A stretch of DNA of 64,000 nt from Synechococcales cyanobacterium GL140_1_metabinner_5_sub (GCA_025359065.1 JANYHM010000040.1:94284-158283); one strand, 5' to 3'; counted from the first letter of the stretch, positions 7,516 through 17,979 are shown. Program-made: numbers and translations. Notes: generated by a model not told the origin, from the sequence alone.

Positions 7516-8772
7516 CTAAGCAAACCACTCTTGGACAGCTTCTTCCTTAGTATTAGTATTCCGGGAAGGAGTCTCACGTTCAAACTTCATGTGAACCGAT
7601 CGCTGCTGCTCACCGTCTTTGGCCACTGCTACGATCGGATAGTCGATTAGACCATCTTGGAATGACATGTGGAAACGGAAAGTACCATCTGGATTCAACT
7701 TAATTTGTCTGTCGCCGATAAATACCGCAGCATTAGGCTCAGTCGCACCATAGACAATCAACTCAGCATCAGCCACCAGCCAGAACTGGCGAGGTTGATG
7801 TTGCTCAATGCCAATACCCGACATACCCACGCCGGACATGTTGACACCAGAAGCAGTAGGTAAAGCCCAAGCCCCGATACCAGATGGGAACACAAACGAA
7901 CTGAGAGATTCTTCGGGAGACTGCTGCATGGAGCCATACAACGAACCAGCAATGCGCATTGCTTCCACCGATTCGGCCAAACCAAAGATTTGCTCGTAAA
8001 TGGGGTTGCCAGCGGCATCGAAAGTAGCTGTGGAGCCAGCACCAGCAGGCTTTTTGCTAGGAGGAACCAGGTTAGCAAAAGTCTTGCCAACGAGGTCTTC
8101 TTGCCAATCAATTGTTACGAAATGATCTTCTACCCAATCCGAAGGATATACGGGAGGAATGCGGATTTCAGCCGATCGAGCCAAGACCAACCACCGACCA
8201 TCGGCACAGCGGAAACCGATATCTAATAGGTACTCTCGATCGCTGACCGGAATTGACAAATACCATTCCCGCGCCATTTCATCTAGCGGATATTCTTGAA
8301 TGCTGTGAGGGCTTTGTATACTCATATTGATGTCGGTGACATCATACAAGCGCAGTGCCAACTGCTGACCGCCCTGAGCGCGCAGCTCTTGCTTGTGCTC
8401 AGTGGTAATATCCCAATAAGCATAAGCCCACTGCGGATCGCGAGGGAGCAGGACTATTTTGCTTTCGGCGTAACCCCCAGGAATGTCACCAAGTTCGGCA
8501 TCGGCAATTGCCAAATCTTCCATGGTGTTGCTGGGGACTGGGGCATCTAGTTCAAATTTTCCTGCTTCCACTGTTAGTGATGCCTCCTGTTGTAATAATG
8601 CGTTGCTATTTGAAGTATGTAATGCGGAAGATGTGCTGCGCTCAATTTTGAGAATCTCTTCTAGCAACTGGGATTTGCGCATCCGGCTATAGCGAGAAAC
8701 ACCGTAGGTGCTGGCAACCCTTCGTAGTTGCCGCAGAGTCATCTCCTCGAATAGGATATTGTCTGTAGACAT
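7516..8772 (-). CDS. DUF4912 protein with N-terminal Rho/SAP-like helix motif
   Basis: A 418-residue soluble protein. The first 45 residues (MTLRQLRRVASTYGVSRYSR, then MRKSQLLEEI) form a Rho-N/SAP-like nucleic-acid-binding motif. DUF4912 starts near residue 105 (IVLLPRDPQWAYAYWDI) and contains the carbohydrate-binding-module-like strands (ALRLYDVTDI, EWYLSIP, YLLDIGF). A C-terminal beta-rich part (FWLVADAELIVYGATEPNA, then DGTFRFHMSF) resembles a second Ig-like sandwich. It is widespread in cyanobacteria with no fixed role known to me. A purine-rich box stands just before the ATG. Single-gene unit between terminator and upstream gap. Confidence 0.85.
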   Translation of the reverse strand: MSTDNILFEEMTLRQLRRVASTYGVSRYSRMRKSQLLEEILKIERSTSSALHTSNSNALLQQEASLTVEAGKFELDAPVPSNTMEDLAIADAELGDIPGGYAESKIVLLPRDPQWAYAYWDITTEHKQELRAQGGQQLALRLYDVTDINMSIQSPHSIQEYPLDEMAREWYLSIPVSDREYLLDIGFRCADGRWLVLARSAEIRIPPVYPSDWVEDHFVTIDWQEDLVGKTFANLVPPSKKPAGAGSTATFDAAGNPIYEQIFGLAESVEAMRIAGSLYGSMQQSPEESLSSFVFPSGIGAWALPTASGVNMSGVGMSGIGIEQHQPRQFWLVADAELIVYGATEPNAAVFIGDRQIKLNPDGTFRFHMSFQDGLIDYPIVAVAKDGEQQRSVHMKFERETPSRNTNTKEEAVQEWFA

Positions 8773-8984
8773 GGTGAGATTTTTCCTCCAGAGAAAACAG
8801 TAGCTTGAGCAGTCTGCAATCTGGTTTGTGATGGGGGATTGATCAAGAACACTAACTAATGTCTTGATAGCTTATTTATAATCGGATGTTGATCGATAAA
8901 ACAATCCCCCAGACCATTGAGATATGAGGGTTTAACGAGTTATGGTCGATCGACGGGGATCTATGTCAGGGATTCATGACAATT

Positions 8985-10322
8985 CTATACGCCCAAGAAC
9001 TTTCCTAAGATCCCCGGCACCGGCAAGAAAATTAATACGATAATTGCGAGCAGGCACATTCCCCAGGCATCGCGCCGAATGTCGATTTCAGTAACATCAT
9101 TGAGAGTGGGATCCGAGATGGTGGGGAAAAACATCAGCAGCATCGCAAAAATCAAACTGCCAGTGTTGCCCGTTAGGCGCAATTGCAAAAAGCCCAACAT
9201 AATGAGAATGATTTTGGCAATTTGGCCAATGGTAATGCTGCCACGCACTCCATACATGGCATGAACCACATAACCGCCATCAAAGCGCTTAAAGGGCAGC
9301 ATGTTAATGGCCATCATCAAAAAGCCTAAATAGGCCGCCGTGGCCACTGGATGGAGCTGGATTGCGGTGTTCGTGCTGAAATCTTGCCCCATGGCTAACT
9401 TACTCAGACCAGTTAAAAACAGCGAAAAGCGCGGATCACAAGAAGCAAAATTCAAAATTCCTGATTCTGTGGTCGCTGTTACCACTGTGGAATGTTGCAA
9501 TCCCCAAAACAAACCAGCGCTAGCAATCACCAAATTGACCATCAGCGAACCAAAACCTAGATCAAACAAAACTCGCCGATCGGGGATAGGTGCCCGTAAC
9601 TGCAACAGAGTACCGCAGGTGCCCGGGAAAAACGGCAGAGGCACGCAGTACAGCAAACCACTAGCAATTCTACGCCAGCGACAGATCCAATACTTCACCA
9701 CATCTTTGCTGCTCAGCACCGCCAACACGGTTAAGGCATAAAGCCACCCCCGTGGCTCCATCATGTTTTGTTGAAGCTGCTCGGGCTTCACCCCATTTAA
9801 CAACGCCCCGTACTGACTAGTAGTACCCCAGGCCAAAGCCCAGCTCAGACCAGCAATCATGTAATTCATAAAGCTAGGGCGCGAATTCTTATTCTTAATG
9901 ACATCGGGCACCAAGACGAAAAAAGGTCGATCGCTCAACCCGGACTGAAACAACACAAAAAATTTGTCAGCAAAGCGCTCTGAAATATTGTCTTTGACTG
10001 TTTGATAGGCTTCCCCAGCCTCAGTGCGTAATCGCCCTCGGCACACCACTCCTTGGGGGCGATACTCGATCGACTCCAAAAAATACACCGACCAAGGGAA
10101 ACATTCACGCAAGAGAGCTTCTTCTTCGACTGAAATTGATCGCAGTGGTGCTGCCTCTTTTGGCTGTGAAACAACTTCCGCTTCTAGCGTAGAGCCTGTT
10201 AAAGGTAGAACAGACTGATTTATGCGTAGCCAGCGAGATATTTGCGCTGATCGTCGGATAGTCAGGCTCAGCAACCAGTAGGCAATCATGCCTGATAAAA
10301 TTAGGACAATCCACTTTTCCAT
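8985..10322 (-). CDS. Site-2-protease (M50)-like membrane protein lacking HExxH
   Basis: About 445 residues from ATG 10322; an earlier GTG/ATG up to 10391 would overlap the divergent gene. Seven or so membrane segments. It has the EGY/S2P framework: PLPFFPGTCGTLLQLRAPIP, then RRVLFDLGFG, and the third S2P motif INMLPFKRFDGG (NxxPxxxxDG). But the place of the catalytic HExxH, about 20 residues before PLPFFPG, reads SSKDVVKYW, with no His and no Glu pair. So zinc binding and proteolysis are unlikely; this is like the plant pseudoprotease EGY3. It could act as a chaperone or regulator in the thylakoid membrane. Confidence 0.85.
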   Translation of the reverse strand: MEKWIVLILSGMIAYWLLSLTIRRSAQISRWLRINQSVLPLTGSTLEAEVVSQPKEAAPLRSISVEEEALLRECFPWSVYFLESIEYRPQGVVCRGRLRTEAGEAYQTVKDNISERFADKFFVLFQSGLSDRPFFVLVPDVIKNKNSRPSFMNYMIAGLSWALAWGTTSQYGALLNGVKPEQLQQNMMEPRGWLYALTVLAVLSSKDVVKYWICRWRRIASGLLYCVPLPFFPGTCGTLLQLRAPIPDRRVLFDLGFGSLMVNLVIASAGLFWGLQHSTVVTATTESGILNFASCDPRFSLFLTGLSKLAMGQDFSTNTAIQLHPVATAAYLGFLMMAINMLPFKRFDGGYVVHAMYGVRGSITIGQIAKIILIMLGFLQLRLTGNTGSLIFAMLLMFFPTISDPTLNDVTEIDIRRDAWGMCLLAIIVLIFLPVPGILGKFLGV

Positions 10323-10404
10323 GAACTCATTAATTCCTTTGCTTTTGTCTCCGCTGGCACAAGCGAATGAGCACAGGATGGAATACCACATTATATTTGA
10401 TATT

Positions 10405-11073
10405 ATGCCGAACCCACCGGAAACCTCTCAAGAAAACCAGCAAGGGCGAGAAAAAGCACCAAATTTAGTACTACAAAACGTCTTTGCTTTTGCCCCAAAT
10501 CGAGATACCTTGGGCGGTACATCCTACCTTATTGTAAGTAATTGTGGTGTTGATCAACCCCAAAACATTTTAATTGATGCGCCAGCTTGGAATCAGACCA
10601 ATCGAGAATTTATGGCCAGTCAAGGTGGTATTTACTGCGCGATCGCCACTCACCGAGGCGGATTGGGTCGAATGGCCACTATCGCCAAAGAGTTGGCTTG
10701 CCAGGTGATTATTCAAGAACAAGAAGCTTACCTATTACCAGATACGCCAAAAACTACCTATCACCAAGCCTATCAGATCACTTTAGCGGCAGCAGAGGAG
10801 CCTCTGCAAGTTGTCTGGACTCCTGGCCATTCACCTGGTTCTGCCTGTGTTTACTACGGGGGCATGATGTTCACTGGCAGACATCTATTACCTGATCGAC
10901 AGATGAATCCTCAACCATTCCAAACTGCTAAGACTTTTCATTGGCCCAGGCAACTGCGGAGTGTGGCCAAGCTGCAAGAGCTGTTTCCTCAAGTGCAGTA
11001 TATGTTACCCGGAGCTAGTAGTGGCCTGTTGCGCGGTCAAGGGTATATTGATATGGCCGATTCTGTGTGGTAG
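10405..11073 (+). CDS. MBL-fold metallo-hydrolase-like protein
   Basis: About 222 residues from ATG 10405, divergent from the site-2-protease-like gene and 82 bases from its start. The fold is visible as GGTSYLIVSN, NILIDAP, then THRGGLGRM and TPGHSPGSACVYYGGMMFTG. In active enzymes the second motif is THxHxDH; here it is THRGGLG, so most metal ligands are absent, while the His of PGHSPGS is kept. It may be an inactive or altered member. This version seems typical of cyanobacteria. Cytosolic; substrate unknown. Confidence 0.85.
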   Translation: MPNPPETSQENQQGREKAPNLVLQNVFAFAPNRDTLGGTSYLIVSNCGVDQPQNILIDAPAWNQTNREFMASQGGIYCAIATHRGGLGRMATIAKELACQVIIQEQEAYLLPDTPKTTYHQAYQITLAAAEEPLQVVWTPGHSPGSACVYYGGMMFTGRHLLPDRQMNPQPFQTAKTFHWPRQLRSVAKLQELFPQVQYMLPGASSGLLRGQGYIDMADSVW

Positions 11074-11178
11074 TTTCAGCTATTTTGTAGCCAGCTAAGT
11101 AAATTTTGATGATATTTTTTGGGAGAGAAGTATTTACTAGCTAAACTAATTAAAATTTCTCAATTTGGTTCGGTATAG

Positions 11179-11766
11179 ATGATCATCACTATTACTGCTC
11201 TCAAAGGTGGTGTGGGCAAGACAACCACTGCCATCCACCTTTCAGCCTATCTCCAAGAAAAAGCTCCCACTCTGTTAGTAGATGCCGACAAAAACCGATC
11301 GGCTTTGGTTTGGTCACGGGAAGATAAGCTATCTTTTACGGTGGCTTCCCAAGCTTCAGCGACGGCAATTATTCAGCAATTTCAGCATATTGTCATTGAT
11401 ACTCAGGCACGACCAGAACCCGAAGAACTCAAAGACTTGACGGCCAGCAGTGATTTGATCATTTTGCCCACCACTCCCAACCATTTAGATATGGATGCCA
11501 CTATTAAGGCGGCAGAATTGTTGAACTCTTGGGATGCCAAATTTAAAGTGCTATTAACTCAGGTAGATCCACGTACCAAAAATGGCCGTAGTGGCCGTGA
11601 ATTTTTAACCGAAGCTCGAATGCCAATGTTTAAAACTGATATTCCTCGCTTAGTGGCTTTTGAGCGATCGCCTAGTCGAGGAGTATCTGTGCAGAACTAT
11701 AGTGACCCCAGATCTAGCTTTGGTTGGCAACAGTATGTAGAAGTAGGCAAAGAAATACTTCCCTAA
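11179..11766 (+). CDS. ParA-family ATPase
   Basis: A 195-residue cytosolic protein. The deviant Walker A KGGVGKTT is at residues 9-16, with LLVDADKNRSALVWS as switch I region and HIVIDTQARPEPEEL as Walker B region. It is short, single-domain and without a HTH, like MinD/ParA relatives that position cellular cargo rather than plasmid partition proteins. No ParB gene is adjacent. It stands alone between the MBL gene and the haloperoxidase gene. Confidence 0.9.
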   Translation: MIITITALKGGVGKTTTAIHLSAYLQEKAPTLLVDADKNRSALVWSREDKLSFTVASQASATAIIQQFQHIVIDTQARPEPEELKDLTASSDLIILPTTPNHLDMDATIKAAELLNSWDAKFKVLLTQVDPRTKNGRSGREFLTEARMPMFKTDIPRLVAFERSPSRGVSVQNYSDPRSSFGWQQYVEVGKEILP

Positions 11767-11929
11767 TACTCGCACTCAAATATTTTCCACTTCAGCCGAA
11801 TGACGGCACCAGCAAAAAGTGTTTGAATTAGCAACAGTGCTTTTGGCGGATATCTCTGAAGGTAGGTGTTGCGTAAGATTGAAGGTAGCTAAAACAATCT
11901 CCCATTCAATCTTGTCCTTGACTACACCC

Positions 11930-14011
11930 ATGAACGACAACTTTTCTAACCCCAGTAACTTTTCTAACCCAGTACTAGATTCACTGCAAAACGTAGATAG
12001 CCTTTTAGGAATTAATGCTGTTAAAGATCTGGGTAAAGGTTCATTGGGTGCGGCATTAGTAGAGACAAGTGAAGTAGATAATTTAATAGCTACCCCACCA
12101 GTTGGTAGCGTATTTAAAGCTCCTTTGGCAGCCGGGTATTCCGATCTTAGCAGCCGCAAAGGCGCTGATATTAGCGGCAGTAATGGTACTATAAACCCTT
12201 TTGCAGCCATGGATGGAGTGTTTACTGTAGGCAATGGCGGCTTACTGTCGATCGATGTATTGGCAGATAACGGAGCTTATCAAGGACAGCTTGGAGTATT
12301 TAGCCTTACCGGCATGGAAAACTTCCGGCTGGGTTCAGCAGAGTTCATGATAGAAGCAGCTCGCAGAGCGATCGATGGCAATGGTGAAGGTTACTTGCTA
12401 TTTGATGATGCCACCGAAGATGCCCGGTTTAACTCTCAGCTTGGTGAGCGAGATTACAATGGCGGTAGCTATAACGGAGTTAAGACAGTAGGCTTTGAAG
12501 CCGGTGAAAAAGTCGCATTGATTTTGGTACCCAATAGCAGCTTAGAGAGCGTGGCTGATGGCAATTTCCAAGGCTCTAACCGTCCGCTATTTTCTATGTC
12601 TGCTGCCAACGGTGCCACACAGTTTGCCAAGGTCGGCACCAATGTTTTTGGTTGGGAAGATATAGCTCTTAAAGGTGGCCGCAGCAATTTTTCTGACGCT
12701 GACTACAACGATATCGTGATTAAAGTCAGCGGTGCCACTGGTCAAGCCACTGAGCTGAGTCAAGTTATGAAGGCCGATCGGAACTGGCTGCAAACTGAAT
12801 CGGCTCAAAATATTCTGGCTTTTTCTAACAAGGTAAATGCGGTGTTGGGCTGGAACCAAGCAGCTCTAGAGGCCATTAAAACCGATAAGACAAATCCACC
12901 GATCGCCTCTCGCAATTTGGCAATTTTAGAAACGGCGGTATTTGATGCAGTCAATGGACTCACTGCTTTTTATGATGCCTATAAATTTGATAACGGCATC
13001 AATCCTGATGCTTCGGTAGAAGCTGCCGCTTCCCAGGCTGCCTATCGGGTGCTTACGGAGCTGTATCCCACCCAAAAAGCCACTTTTGATGGCATCCTCA
13101 ATGGCTATTTGCAAGATTTACCAGCAGGAGATTTTGTTACTAAAGGTTTGGCCTATGGTAAAGCAGTAGCTGAAGCCGCCTTAGCTTCTCGCACCAACGA
13201 TGGCTCTAAAACCGTAGTGCCTTACACTGCCAGCACCGAAATCGGTAAGTGGCAGCCTACTGGCTCGGTAACTTCTCCCTTGCTGCCCCAATGGGGTAAG
13301 GTTACGCCTTTTGCCTTAGAAAGTAGCAGCCAGTTTCGCCCAGATGCTCCACCAGCTCTTACTAGCACCGAGTATGCTAAAGACTTTAACCTCACCAAAG
13401 ACCTGGGTAGCTTAAACAGCACTACTCGTACTGCTGACCAAACCGAAATTGCCAAGTTTTGGGCAGATGGTGGCGGTACTTATACTCCACCCGGTCACTG
13501 GAACAGCATTGCCACTCAGCTTTTGGGCGAAAGCAACGCTTCTTTGGTAGAAAGTGCTCATACCTTGGGAGTTTTAAGTATTGCCTTAGCTGATGCTGCG
13601 ATCGCCTGTTGGGATGCCAAATATACCTTCAATACTTGGCGACCTGTCACTGCCATTAAGCAAGCCGCCTTAGATGGTAATGATGCTACTACTGCGGATG
13701 CTACTTGGCAGTCATTAATTGCTACTCCACCTTTCCCCGAATACACTTCTGGCCATAGTACATTTAGTTCTACTGCTGCAACTGTCCTGACAGAATTGAT
13801 CGGCGACAATGTGAACTTTACCACTTCTTCGATCGGCTTACCGGGTGTAACTCGCAGTTTTACTAGCTTTCAGCAAGCTGCCCAAGAAGCGGGCATCAGC
13901 CGCATTTACGGTGGTATTCATTTCTTATCGGCTAACATTAGCGGTTTAGAATGTGGTGAACAGATTGGGGAATATGTAATTACCAACTTCATGCAGAGCA
14001 AAACTGCTTAA
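11930..14011 (+). CDS. DUF4114 plus vanadium-dependent haloperoxidase-like protein
   Basis: About 693 residues from ATG 11930; earlier starts add an implausible N-terminus. The N-terminal third ends with a DUF4114 domain (VALILVPNSSLE, then GWEDIALKGG and SDADYNDIVIKVSG, with Asp-rich calcium-type motifs). From about residue 300 comes the vanadium haloperoxidase/PAP2 fold with all three vanadate-binding motifs: KYTFNTWRP (KxxxxxxRP), PEYTSGHSTF (SGH) and RIYGGIH (RxxxGxH). The last His is the vanadate ligand. Expected chemistry is H2O2-driven halide oxidation, or phosphatase action. No signal peptide is seen; DUF4114 proteins are often exported by type I systems. Confidence 0.88.
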   Translation: MNDNFSNPSNFSNPVLDSLQNVDSLLGINAVKDLGKGSLGAALVETSEVDNLIATPPVGSVFKAPLAAGYSDLSSRKGADISGSNGTINPFAAMDGVFTVGNGGLLSIDVLADNGAYQGQLGVFSLTGMENFRLGSAEFMIEAARRAIDGNGEGYLLFDDATEDARFNSQLGERDYNGGSYNGVKTVGFEAGEKVALILVPNSSLESVADGNFQGSNRPLFSMSAANGATQFAKVGTNVFGWEDIALKGGRSNFSDADYNDIVIKVSGATGQATELSQVMKADRNWLQTESAQNILAFSNKVNAVLGWNQAALEAIKTDKTNPPIASRNLAILETAVFDAVNGLTAFYDAYKFDNGINPDASVEAAASQAAYRVLTELYPTQKATFDGILNGYLQDLPAGDFVTKGLAYGKAVAEAALASRTNDGSKTVVPYTASTEIGKWQPTGSVTSPLLPQWGKVTPFALESSSQFRPDAPPALTSTEYAKDFNLTKDLGSLNSTTRTADQTEIAKFWADGGGTYTPPGHWNSIATQLLGESNASLVESAHTLGVLSIALADAAIACWDAKYTFNTWRPVTAIKQAALDGNDATTADATWQSLIATPPFPEYTSGHSTFSSTAATVLTELIGDNVNFTTSSIGLPGVTRSFTSFQQAAQEAGISRIYGGIHFLSANISGLECGEQIGEYVITNFMQSKTA

Positions 14012-14092
14012 GTTCTCGGTTCCGACTAATGCTGAAGGCTTCGCAACAAAAGATGAATTACAGTAGTTTTCTACTATGCTCCAATCTCTTGT

Positions 14093-15391
14093 TTAGCTCA
14101 AAGAAGGCAGAATCTGATTTAAGATTTCCTCATCGATCGGCTCCGTCAAAAAAGCCGTCAGCTTTCTGCCCACCGCTTGCCGCAGCATTTGAGAAATATT
14201 TTCGATCGAATTCACTTCTGGATGCAGCGAAACCCGTTGCTCTGAAACATGAGTAGTGGCTGGCTCTCGCACAAAAATACCAGCGGAGACAAAGCTAAAT
14301 AGCGAGAGTTTTACTACCTCGGCGGCCACTGCGCCGTTTAAGCCCCGCACAATTTCTTCATTAGCTGTAGAGAGCTTTACCTGCTGAAGCGGATTTTTGA
14401 TTATCCAGTTGGCAATGATATATAGCTCGTGGGGTGGCGGTAGACGATAGATCGGTGAACCCACCGAAAGAATAGATTGATAGGTTTCGATCGAATGGGC
14501 TGTCCGCAAACTCATATCTGGCAAAATCTCAGCATCTTTAGGAGCCGCCGCTCGTAAGCGTAGTACCACCTGAGAGGGGGGAATGCGAGCAATACAGAGT
14601 TCGGAATCTTTGCAGGCATACTGCATGTATTCTACAAACTTAGCAAAGCCGAAGCGGATGGTTTGCAGGTCGGGAATCACTTGGCGCAGTGCTTGCTGAA
14701 TGACCGAAAGGTGAATGCCACCGACTAATAGCTCCGATCGACAGGTGCGATCATTGGCGTACCAATGCAGGATTTCTTTGGTTTTGGTCGCAATTTCTTC
14801 TGGTGATTGAGATATGGGGCGTTTAATTTGAGAAATCAGGCGAGCATTGCGAGGATCAATGCCATCCAGAGCGCGGACTACGGTGCTGCCTAGGCGCTGT
14901 CGATCGTCTTCAGTGGGATCTGTGATCCGCACAAAATGGTCACAGACTGCTTGGAATGTGCGGTTGGCGGCATTGTCGTAGGCGCAGCCAATTACGGTTT
15001 TGCCGTATTCGTGGAGTTTTTTGGCCAAGGCTGCGAAGCCGCCGTCACCAGAGACAATGATGTAGACTTCGATCGAAGGACGAATGTGAGCCAGATCTAT
15101 GGCATCGATCGAGAGTTGGATGTCGGCGGCGTTCTTTTTTTGCTCGCGGGAAAAACCAAAAACCTGCACGGGATCAATGCCCAGCTCATTGATTTCGCCG
15201 CGCATGATGCCTAGTCGGGGGTCACTCCAGTTGGCATAGGCTCGCTGGACAGCGATCTGACCGATTTTGTCGGTCTTGCGGATGCGCTGCAAAATTTCTT
15301 CTAAAGATAAATTGGAAATCAGATGGCTAGAGAAGCTATAGCCTTTCAGCAGATTCTCGATGTCATAAAAAATGGCCGTGTTGAAACTCAC
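14093..15391 (-). CDS. NYN (PIN-like) nuclease with OST-HTH/LOTUS-type C-terminus
   Basis: A 432-residue protein. Residues 1-160 are a NYN/DUF88 domain (LabA type): AIFYDIENLL supplies the first Asp, QKKNAADIQLSIDA the second and VYIIVSGDGGFAALAKKL the third of the metal-binding acidic set. The middle and C-terminal parts (LVGGIHLSVIQQALRQVIP, FGFAKFVEYMQYA) have the look of OST-HTH/LOTUS modules, which bind RNA. Such proteins are probable endoribonucleases. Convergent with the haloperoxidase gene. Confidence 0.88.
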   Translation of the reverse strand: MSFNTAIFYDIENLLKGYSFSSHLISNLSLEEILQRIRKTDKIGQIAVQRAYANWSDPRLGIMRGEINELGIDPVQVFGFSREQKKNAADIQLSIDAIDLAHIRPSIEVYIIVSGDGGFAALAKKLHEYGKTVIGCAYDNAANRTFQAVCDHFVRITDPTEDDRQRLGSTVVRALDGIDPRNARLISQIKRPISQSPEEIATKTKEILHWYANDRTCRSELLVGGIHLSVIQQALRQVIPDLQTIRFGFAKFVEYMQYACKDSELCIARIPPSQVVLRLRAAAPKDAEILPDMSLRTAHSIETYQSILSVGSPIYRLPPPHELYIIANWIIKNPLQQVKLSTANEEIVRGLNGAVAAEVVKLSLFSFVSAGIFVREPATTHVSEQRVSLHPEVNSIENISQMLRQAVGRKLTAFLTEPIDEEILNQILPSLS

Positions 15392-15536
15392 TACTTTGCT
15401 CTTGTTTGCTGTTGGGCTTGCTCTTTGGTCGTTATATTCTAGCTTAGCAGGACGAAGTTAGCTTGAATCAGTTTGACAAGGATGGTCTCTCGGAGTGAAG
15501 ATGAGGAAGCGCATTTTGCAGGAGTTTTCAGGAGAA

Positions 15537-16967
15537 ATGACCGTGAGCCAACAGTTTGACTATGATTTAGTAATTATCGGAGCCGGTGTTGGTGGTCATG
15601 GTGCCGCACTGCACGCGGTGAGCTGCGGCCTGAAGACCGCGATTATTGAAGGCGGAGACATGGGGGGCACCTGTGTAAACCGGGGCTGTATCCCTTCTAA
15701 GGCTTTGTTGGCAGCCGCTGGCCGGGTGCGAGAAATGCGCAATGAGCATCATTTGAAAATGCTGGGTATTTCCCTGGGTTCGGTGAATTATGATCGATCG
15801 GCGATCGCGGCTCATGCTGGCAATACGGTGAACAAGCTGCGGGGTGATTTGACAAATAGTATGACCCGGCTGGGTGTGGATGTAATTAGGGGCTGGGCAA
15901 AAATTGCTGGTCAACAAAAGGTTTCAATTACCACCCCCGAAGGCGAGAAAACTATTACAGGCAAAGATATTATTATTTCTTCTGGCTCGGTGCCGTTTGT
16001 GCCGCCAGGAATTGAGCTTGATGGCAAGACGGTGTTTACTAGCGATGATGCTATTAAGCTAGAGTCTGTGCCTGATTGGGTGGCAATTATTGGTAGCGGT
16101 TACATTGGTCTGGAGTTCTCGGATGTTTATACGGCGCTGGGTTCGGAAGTAACTATTATCGAAGCCTTAGATCAGTTGATGCCGGGATTCGATCGAGATA
16201 TTGCTACTTTGGCTGAGCGAATTTTGATCAAGCCTCGGGATATTGAGACTCGATCAGGGGTGTTGGCAATGAAGATTATTCCTGGTACGCCGGTACAGAT
16301 TCATTTGGCTGATGCTAAGACCAAAGAAATAGTGGAGGTATTGGAAGTTGATGCTTGTCTGGTGGCTACGGGGCGGGTTCCAGATACCAAAAAGCTGAAT
16401 GTAGAAGCGGTAGGCGTGACTCTCAATCGGGGCTTTATTCCGATCGATGATCATCTCCAGGTTGTGGCTGATGGTCAGAAGGTGCCGCATTTGTGGGCGA
16501 TCGGCGATGCTACTGGCAAGATGATGCTGGCGCATACGGCGGCGACTCAGGGGATTGCAGCGGTGGAAAATATCTGTGGTCGTCCAAAGACGGTGGATTA
16601 CCAAAGCATTCCGGCGGCGGCTTTCACTCACCCAGAGATTAGTTTTGTGGGGATGACTGAGGCACAGGCCAAGGAGCAGGCTACCGGCTACACTGTGGCT
16701 GCGTCTAAGAGCTACTTTAAAGGCAATTCTAAGGCGATCGCCGAGGGTGAGGCTGATGGCATGTGTAAGGTGGTCTATCGTACCGATACTGGAGAAATTT
16801 TAGGGACTCACATTATCGGGCTTCATGCTTCTGATCTAATTCAGGAGGCGGCGAATGCGATCGCGGCTCGGCAGTCGGTGCAGTATATGGCGCAGCTTAC
16901 TCATGCTCATCCAACTCTATCGGAGGTTTTAGATGATGCCTTTAAGCGGGCGGCTTTTGCTCACTAG
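15537..16967 (+). CDS. lpd: Dihydrolipoyl dehydrogenase (E3)
   Basis: About 476 residues. FAD-binding [13 protein letters not shown] near residue 13, redox-active [10 protein letters not shown] near 43, NAD-binding [13 protein letters not shown] near the middle, second FAD motif [16 protein letters not shown], and the C-terminal dimer/catalytic [10 protein letters not shown]. It reoxidises dihydrolipoamide for pyruvate dehydrogenase and the glycine cleavage system. ATG 15537, preceded by GGAGAA, is preferred over the GTG at 15495, because [11 protein letters not shown] then leads straight into the FAD strand. It is followed by trpC after 95 bases that hold a small hairpin. Confidence 0.95.
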   Translation: MTVSQQFDYDLVIIGAGVGGHGAALHAVSCGLKTAIIEGGDMGGTCVNRGCIPSKALLAAAGRVREMRNEHHLKMLGISLGSVNYDRSAIAAHAGNTVNKLRGDLTNSMTRLGVDVIRGWAKIAGQQKVSITTPEGEKTITGKDIIISSGSVPFVPPGIELDGKTVFTSDDAIKLESVPDWVAIIGSGYIGLEFSDVYTALGSEVTIIEALDQLMPGFDRDIATLAERILIKPRDIETRSGVLAMKIIPGTPVQIHLADAKTKEIVEVLEVDACLVATGRVPDTKKLNVEAVGVTLNRGFIPIDDHLQVVADGQKVPHLWAIGDATGKMMLAHTAATQGIAAVENICGRPKTVDYQSIPAAAFTHPEISFVGMTEAQAKEQATGYTVAASKSYFKGNSKAIAEGEADGMCKVVYRTDTGEILGTHIIGLHASDLIQEAANAIAARQSVQYMAQLTHAHPTLSEVLDDAFKRAAFAH

Positions 16968-17062
16968 TGATCAAATCAAGATGATCTGATCGAGCGGGGA
17001 TCTGGGGGCAAAGTCCTCAGATCTCTGTAACCAATGTTTCGTTAGCCTACACCTTTGATCCT

Positions 17063-17947
17063 ATGCAAATTCGTCGCGTTCAGCCCGGTATCCCAGTCAG
17101 CATCGAAACTTTGGAATATCAGATCAAAGTGCCAGACAACCAACCCCATAACATTTTGGAAGAAATAGTCTGGCAGAAAGAGCGAGAAGTCGCCCGCTGG
17201 CGCGAGAAAACTCCTTTAAACTTACTGCGTGAACAAGTAGCCGCGATCGCCCCACCAGTCCGTAATTTCCTCGGGGCACTGCGCAACAGTTCTCGCCAGC
17301 CTGCGCTGATTGCCGAAGTCAAAAAGGCTTCCCCCAGTAAAGGTGTAATTAGAGCAGACTTTGACCCAGTATCGATCGCCCAATCTTATGTCCAAGGCGG
17401 AGCCGCTTGTCTTTCGGTACTCACCGATGAAAAGTTTTTCCAGGGTAGCTTTGAAAACTTGAGCTTGGTGCGATCGGCAGTAGATATCCCATTGCTCTGC
17501 AAAGAATTCATCATCTATCCCTACCAAATCTATTTAGGCCGCAAGCACGGAGCCGATGCGGTCTTGCTGATTGCGGCGATTTTGCCCGATAGTGACCTGC
17601 GCTATTTCCTTAAAATTATCAAAGCTTTGGGCATGACGGCTCTGGTTGAAGTGCATAGTGCCGAAGAGCTAGAACGAGTTTTAAAGCTAGAAGGCTTGGA
17701 ACTGCTGGGCATCAACAATCGCAACCTGACAGATTTTAGTGTTTCGCTCCAGACGACTGGCGATCTGCTGAAAAAATATGGCACAGCTTTAGCAGAACGC
17801 GATATCTTGGTAGTAAGCGAATCGGGTATTCATCAACCTGTAGATCTAAAGACCGTGCGAGTGGCTGGAGCCGCCGCTGTTTTGGTCGGTGAATCGTTGG
17901 TGAAACTACCAGACCCAGCTCAGGCGATCGCCGAGTTATTTGCATAA
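17063..17947 (+). CDS. trpC: Indole-3-glycerol phosphate synthase
   Basis: A 294-residue single-domain TIM barrel. Signature pieces: [13 protein letters not shown] at the N-terminal helix, [14 protein letters not shown] (catalytic Lys), [37 protein letters not shown] and VVSESGI. It closes the indole ring from carboxyphenylamino-deoxyribulose phosphate in tryptophan synthesis. The extra 30 residues before the first family block are normal in cyanobacteria. It is separate from other trp genes here, although trpS lies at 32805. Confidence 0.95.
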   Translation: MQIRRVQPGIPVSIETLEYQIKVPDNQPHNILEEIVWQKEREVARWREKTPLNLLREQVAAIAPPVRNFLGALRNSSRQPALIAEVKKASPSKGVIRADFDPVSIAQSYVQGGAACLSVLTDEKFFQGSFENLSLVRSAVDIPLLCKEFIIYPYQIYLGRKHGADAVLLIAAILPDSDLRYFLKIIKALGMTALVEVHSAEELERVLKLEGLELLGINNRNLTDFSVSLQTTGDLLKKYGTALAERDILVVSESGIHQPVDLKTVRVAGAAAVLVGESLVKLPDPAQAIAELFA

Positions 17948-17979
17948 GTTCCTTTCTATCCAAATCATCGGTTTTTGAC

